A stretch of 64,000 nt of DNA from Clostridiales bacterium 1_7_47FAA. GTDB lineage: Bacteria > Bacillota > Clostridia > Lachnospirales > Lachnospiraceae. The notes under the pieces were generated by a model. It ran no database searches, was not told where the DNA came from, and saw only the letters and a program-made list of their open reading frames with translations. Shown here one piece after another: positions 59,992 through 64,000 of the stretch; the stretch's first letter is position 1, and every line of letters starts with the position of its first letter. Made by a program: the position numbers and the translations under genes. The stretch covers positions 595,062 to 659,061 of the forward strand of contig DS990262.1 in assembly GCA_000155435.1 (NCBI GenBank), in the 5' to 3' direction.

Positions 59992-62412
59992 TCAATCCTC
60001 CTGACGTCCATCCCCCGCAGCCGCATTGCGCTGGTTCTTCTCCTTCCAGAGAAGGCAGCTGGAAAGCGCATTCTTAAGCTGGTCCATGGAAACCGGCTTG
60101 GCAAGATGTCCGTCCATTCCGGAAAGCCGGGCGCGCTTAGCATCCTCGGCAAAGGCGTCAGCCGTCATGGCAATGATGGGCAGCTCCTGGATATACGCCA
60201 TCTGGCTGCTGCGGATTGCCTGGGCTGCATCGTACCCGTTCATTACCGGCATCTGTATGTCCATGAAAATAATATCATAGTATAAAGGCGGATGGGAGAG
60301 GACCATATCAACCGCCACCCGGCCGTTTTCAGCGGTATCCACCGTGGCGCCCAAAAGACTCAGCATTTCCACGGCTATCTGCTGGTTGATTTCGTTGTCC
60401 TCTGCCAGCAGGACGCGCAGTCCGGGAAATGTTTCAGGCAGATTGGGCTTTTTACCGGGAATGACAGGCGGGGCGCCGCATTTGGTCAATGTGAGTGTAA
60501 TGAGGAAACGGGTGCCATTTCCATATTCGCTTTCTATCTGGATATCACCGCCCATCATGGATACCAGGTTTTTCACAATGGTCATGCCAAGCCCGGTCCC
60601 CACGGTCTTGCTGGTCCGGCTGTCGTCCGCCCGGCTGAAGGGCTCAAATATGTGTTCAATATACTCCGGCTTCATGCCGATTCCGGTATCTTCAATAATA
60701 AAGCAGTAGGTCCCCATGGTCTGGGTCATTTTGTTAAGTTCATTCAGCCGTATGGAAATCCTGCCATCCTCCGGTGTGTACTTGGAGGCATTGTCCAGGA
60801 TATTGACCAGTATCTGTTTCAGCCGCCGCTCATCGCCCAGTACCTGGGGATGAAGCCCCTCTTCTATATGGACGGACAGGGATTGGCATTTCTGGTCAAG
60901 GGAAATACGCACCATCTCCACCACATCCTCCAGCAGATGGTTCAGGTTAAATTCGTTCTCTTCCAGTTTCACGGTGCCGCTCTCAATCTTGCTCACATCC
61001 AGGACTTCATTAATCAGGCTTAGGAGATGGGTGCTGGCATTGGCTATCTTCTCAAGGTAATCCTTCAGCCGCTTCTCCTCCCCTGTATGCAGCCGGGCCA
61101 GCTGGGTCATTCCGATGATTGCGTTCATAGGGGTCCGGATGTCATGGCTCATTTTGGAAAGGAAATCGTTCTTGGCATGGTTGGCATTTTCCGCCTTCTG
61201 CAGCGCTTCCTCAAGAAGCTGTTTGGCCTGGCGTTCCTTCTCAATGGCAGCCTCCTGTATCCTGCGGTCCTCGTCGATGCTGCGGGACAGGGTAATCTCA
61301 ATCAGGTCATCCGTGTCAGGGCTTTCCACGTGGACTACCTCGGTATGGCTCCAGTGGTAGAGGCCGTCCGTGCCTCTGTGGGGTATTTTCATGGATACGA
61401 TATGCTGGCCGCCCCTGTATGCGTCCATCAATGACTGGCGGGAGAATTTGTCCATGAATTCCTTCTGATAATCAGGGTGCACTGTTTCATGTTCGGCAGC
61501 TATCAGGTCGGTAAAATAACCGGATTCAGCCGGTTTACTGACAGGATAACGGTTATATTCCAGCATATCATAGGTGTTGCGGGTAAGATTGACCGCAATC
61601 AGCATCTGGTAGGCTGTGCGGGCCGCTGTTGCCAGCTGGCTGATTTCGACATTGCGCCGCTGCTCCAGCATGTATTCGTCCTGGATATCCCGGTAAACCA
61701 GGACACACCAGCAGCCTGTTTCAGCCGGAGGCTCCACCTTGGCGGCGGTAAACTCCACGATGTGATAGGTGCCGTCCTTGGTCAGACGGCGCAGGCGCCT
61801 GGTAATCTGTTTTTTTCCGGTCCCGAATATACGTAGCATGGATGCCCGCGTAAAATACTGCTCAAACTGCTCCAGGTCATCAGGGTGCAGGACCTGCCTG
61901 GAATATCTGCGGTTCTCCGAATCAAAATTACCGTGCTCCGGAATATCGGTCCACATTGCATCCTTCTGGCAGTTGACATAATAGTCCGCGGTCAGGTTGA
62001 CAATAATACATTCCCCGAAAACGGTTACAAGGCTCTGGGCATATATCCGGCTGAACCTCCAAAGCCCCTGTTCCTCTTTTAAGCTCATCCGGTGGGGTGT
62101 GGCTGTTATGACAACTGCGTTGATATGGCCATCCCAGATAATCCGGTTGGCAGTGACATCAACCGTTGTTTTAAGAAGGGGATCATAGGATAATATATGG
62201 CTGGACCGTCCATCGCCCAACGCGCTTAATGGGCAATTGTCACAGTGCTCAGGCCACACCTGGTGGCATGGGCTGCCAAGTCCGGCCTTCTGCCGCCCGG
62301 TTTCCTGACAGCGCTTATTAAAGTAAAGGAGACGGTGGGAATCTTCTTCTATCACATAAATGCTGGTTTCGGTCAGCGCATCCAGCAGGTTGATTAAATT
62401 ATCAGCAGTCAT
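59992..62412 (-). CDS. Hybrid sensor histidine kinase / response regulator with PAS-like domains
   Basis: 806 residues without membrane helices, so probably cytosolic. Three PAS-like sensor regions occupy about 1-110, 120-270 and 285-395; the first has a CHQVWPEHCDNCP cysteine cluster that could hold a metal or redox centre. A coiled linker leads to the H-box (FLSKMSHDIRTPMNAI, near 425), an HATPase domain (ILDNASKYT, GTGLGMTIVKNL) and a C-terminal receiver with Asp in IIFMDIQMPVMNG. Phosphate probably passes to an Hpt protein encoded elsewhere. GAGGAGA precedes the ATG. It lies just outside the island and looks like native chromosome. It diverges from a FadR-type regulator gene. Confidence 0.93.
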   Translation of the reverse strand: MTADNLINLLDALTETSIYVIEEDSHRLLYFNKRCQETGRQKAGLGSPCHQVWPEHCDNCPLSALGDGRSSHILSYDPLLKTTVDVTANRIIWDGHINAVVITATPHRMSLKEEQGLWRFSRIYAQSLVTVFGECIIVNLTADYYVNCQKDAMWTDIPEHGNFDSENRRYSRQVLHPDDLEQFEQYFTRASMLRIFGTGKKQITRRLRRLTKDGTYHIVEFTAAKVEPPAETGCWCVLVYRDIQDEYMLEQRRNVEISQLATAARTAYQMLIAVNLTRNTYDMLEYNRYPVSKPAESGYFTDLIAAEHETVHPDYQKEFMDKFSRQSLMDAYRGGQHIVSMKIPHRGTDGLYHWSHTEVVHVESPDTDDLIEITLSRSIDEDRRIQEAAIEKERQAKQLLEEALQKAENANHAKNDFLSKMSHDIRTPMNAIIGMTQLARLHTGEEKRLKDYLEKIANASTHLLSLINEVLDVSKIESGTVKLEENEFNLNHLLEDVVEMVRISLDQKCQSLSVHIEEGLHPQVLGDERRLKQILVNILDNASKYTPEDGRISIRLNELNKMTQTMGTYCFIIEDTGIGMKPEYIEHIFEPFSRADDSRTSKTVGTGLGMTIVKNLVSMMGGDIQIESEYGNGTRFLITLTLTKCGAPPVIPGKKPNLPETFPGLRVLLAEDNEINQQIAVEMLSLLGATVDTAENGRVAVDMVLSHPPLYYDIIFMDIQMPVMNGYDAAQAIRSSQMAYIQELPIIAMTADAFAEDAKRARLSGMDGHLAKPVSMDQLKNALSSCLLWKEKNQRNAAAGDGRQED

Positions 62413-62536
62413 GGCTGTTTCTCCTCGTTCCTACATTCAATGGCTTTCAAAGTATTAACGGTTAAAGAGATATTTCACGTTTATTATACATCGGCATGGG
62501 GTAAATAGGAAGAATTTCTTGAAATGGATGCCGCAC

Positions 62537-62565
62537 TTGTATACAGCTGTGATTTTTGATACAAT
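62537..62565 (+). promoter_or_regulatory. Promoter of the FadR-type regulator gene
   Basis: TTGTAT, 17-nt spacer, TACAAT. The palindrome TGTATACA overlaps the -35 and TGATA-N4-TATCA overlaps the -10; either could be an autoregulatory site. Confidence 0.75.
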
Positions 62566-62623
62566 TATCACAGAAAAATGCAGGAAGCAGCAGCTGCCGA
62601 TCCTGCACCGCGGGGGTAAGGAC

Positions 62624-63328
62624 ATGGATGATTCAGTTAATTTAAAGGGAAAACTGCTTGCAGAGCAGGTTCAGGAACAGATATTCCAGTATATATTAAA
62701 CACACCGGTTGCCTTAGGGGACCGGCTGCCCAATGAATTTGAACTGGGAGAAAAGTTCGGGGTAGGCAGAAGCACGGTCAGGGAGGCTGTGAAGCTTCTT
62801 GTTTCCAGGGGAATCCTGGAGGTGCGCAGGGGGTCCGGCACCTATGTGGTAAGCACCACGCCTGTGGACATGGATCCCCTGGGGCTAGGGGCGATGGAGG
62901 ACAAGATGGCCCTGGCCCTGGACCTGGTGAATGTCCGTATGATACTGGAACCGGGAATTGCCGAGATGGCTGCCCTCAATGCCAGCCAGGAGGATGTGGA
63001 ACGGCTTCGTGAGCTTTGCCGTATCATTGAATATAAGATTGAGAATGACGAAAATTATATTGAAGAGGATATTGCATTCCATACCGGGGTTGCCAGATGT
63101 TCGGGCAACAAGGTGGTGGAACAGCTGATACCCCTGATTGACACGGCGGTCATGATGTTCGTGAATGTGACCCACAGAAGGCTGACGGCGGAAACCATCA
63201 TGACCCACCGGGCCGTGACGGACGCCATAGAGGAAAAGGATCCCATGGGAGCAAAGTCAGCCATGATGATGCATATGACATTTAACAGGAACATGATAAA
63301 GGAAATGATTAAAAATAATGAGAATTAA
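62624..63328 (+). CDS. GntR-family regulator, FadR subfamily (FCD domain)
   Basis: 234 residues. The N-terminal winged helix (LGDRLPNEFELGEKFGVGRSTVREAVKLLVSRGILEVRRGSGTYV is split by a turn) is followed by an all-helical FCD ligand domain with the metal-binding Asp and His residues (EEDIAFHTGVA and MTHRAVTDAI). Members respond to organic acids such as lactate, gluconate or sugar acids. ATG 62624 follows a GGGGGTAAGG site; the longer upstream frame has no family similarity and covers the promoter. No obvious target operon is adjacent: the next gene is an AI-2E-type membrane protein. Confidence 0.92.
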   Translation: MDDSVNLKGKLLAEQVQEQIFQYILNTPVALGDRLPNEFELGEKFGVGRSTVREAVKLLVSRGILEVRRGSGTYVVSTTPVDMDPLGLGAMEDKMALALDLVNVRMILEPGIAEMAALNASQEDVERLRELCRIIEYKIENDENYIEEDIAFHTGVARCSGNKVVEQLIPLIDTAVMMFVNVTHRRLTAETIMTHRAVTDAIEEKDPMGAKSAMMMHMTFNRNMIKEMIKNNEN

Positions 63329-63436
63329 TGCAGGATATCCATCCAGATTTTGAGAAAAATCAGCTGGTATATTTTCCAACCATCGGCTCATACTAAGAGG
63401 GTACAAAGGAAGTACGAATCAGAAACAGGTGAGTCC

Positions 63437-64000
63437 ATGGAAAAGCCGGGTAAGAAACTGAAGAAATTATTAATCATAACAGGAACCACGGGAGCGGTGT
63501 ATGCTGGGTTTAGATACCTGCTGCCCCTCGTGGCTCCTTTTTTAGCGGGTTATATATTTGCCCTTCTCCTGCGTCCCTCCGCCCGTTTCCTGGCATACAG
63601 GATGCGGATCCATGTAAAGGGAAAGACCTTCCATATGCCCATCGGGGTCATTGGGGGCGCAGAGTTTCTGGTACTTATATCCATTCTGGGGACAGGACTG
63701 TATATGGGGGCTGTCAAGCTGTGTGCGGAAGGGAAAATGCTGATGATGCACCTTCCTGCGTGGATAGACCGTTTTGATATATGGCTGACCGGAAGCTGCC
63801 ACCGTGTGGAAACTGCCTTTGGCCTGAGATATGACTGTGTGGCGGACCTGGCCGGGGAAATGCTTTATCAGCTGGTGGACACGGGAAAGACAGCTGCCAT
63901 GCCGTTCCTGATGACCAACTCGCTGACCATCATTGCCTGTCTGGCAAAATGGGCCATCATCAGCCTGGTGGTGTTCCTGGCAGCCATACTGAGCCTGCAG
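63437..64000 (+). CDS. AI-2E/YtvI-type membrane protein, N-terminal part (3' end outside window)
   Basis: 188 codons run to the window edge without a stop. The N-terminus is basic (MEKPGKKLKKLL), followed by a helical hairpin (FRYLLPLVAPFLAGYIFALLLRP) typical of AI-2 exporter-superfamily proteins and their sporulation relative YtvI. Two more membrane segments lie near residues 75-95 and 165-188, with a helical amphipathic region between. AGGTGA is just upstream of ATG 63437. The family ranges from AI-2 exporters to sodium-proton antiporters and sporulation proteins, so the role is open until the rest of the gene is seen. Confidence 0.82.
   Translation, partial: MEKPGKKLKKLLIITGTTGAVYAGFRYLLPLVAPFLAGYIFALLLRPSARFLAYRMRIHVKGKTFHMPIGVIGGAEFLVLISILGTGLYMGAVKLCAEGKMLMMHLPAWIDRFDIWLTGSCHRVETAFGLRYDCVADLAGEMLYQLVDTGKTAAMPFLMTNSLTIIACLAKWAIISLVVFLAAILSLQ

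Noticed and set aside
1-64000. tRNA, rRNA or tmRNA genes
   Set aside because: None were recognised on either strand by eye; a covariance search could still find a missed small RNA.

Overview
The window reads as chromosome of an anaerobic Firmicute, most likely a Lachnospiraceae of the Enterocloster / Clostridium clostridioforme group. That placement rests on my impression of the proteins (EtfAB-linked acyl-CoA dehydrogenase, PAS-type sigma-54 activators, LCP and AgrC/AgrA-like proteins, TnpV/DUF6809 mobile debris), on AGGAGG ribosome sites and on roughly 50% GC. No rRNA or tRNA gene was seen, so the species is not proven.

Layout. 1-12.1 kb: a catabolic block with an SDR oxidoreductase (5' cut off), an iron-sulfur flavoenzyme, a GntP-type permease, a PAS sigma-54 activator, a class I CoA-transferase, an acyl-CoA dehydrogenase, EtfB, EtfA and an adenylate-forming enzyme. 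Two near-perfect -24/-12 promoters, each with an upstream TGTATA-N5-TATACA-like palindrome, flank the activator gene. 12.2-13.0 kb: a metallo-beta-lactamase-fold protein. 13.3-23.2 kb: a collinear envelope module of two-component pair, large exported membrane protein, ABC ATPase and permease, SPFH/zinc-ribbon protein with 15-residue repeats, TFIIB-type zinc-ribbon protein and TPM-domain protein. 23.5-33.0 kb: housekeeping genes (GIY-YIG, HlyIII, an RluA-type pseudouridine synthase full of DnaA boxes, an LCP-AgrA-AgrC-like operon, ABC-F, an RsmH-like methyltransferase, VOC).

33.3-37.0 kb: a LacI regulator that seems to start at AUA, with a matching operator before an adenine-deaminase-like amidohydrolase and a YczE-type membrane protein. 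37.2-37.5 kb: a 28-bp minisatellite. 37.6-45.1 kb: an ArsC-like protein, 5-formyl-THF cyclo-ligase, and a ROK-regulated sugar operon (isomerase-like protein, Gfo/Idh/MocA dehydrogenase, ABC importer). 45.1-48.0 kb: a yybP-ykoY-type manganese riboswitch with terminator ahead of a P-type cation ATPase. 48.5-50.6 kb: a cytidylate-kinase-like protein and a guaA whose glutaminase domain has lost its catalytic core.

50.6-58.9 kb is an AT-rich island in the 3' end of guaA, bounded by a 12-bp direct repeat. It carries a decayed integrase, a Mob fragment and a compact restriction-modification-like locus: a small XRE regulator overlapping a 5-cytosine DNA methyltransferase, convergent with a four-gene operon encoding a small charged protein, a GHKL ATPase, an unknown protein and a DUF6339-like protein. 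This is the best candidate in the window for an undescribed (defence) system. Mobile debris follows (DUF6809, tnpV pseudogene, IS3-like fragment, abiEi pseudogene). The window ends with a hybrid histidine kinase, a FadR-type regulator and the start of an AI-2E/YtvI-type membrane protein.
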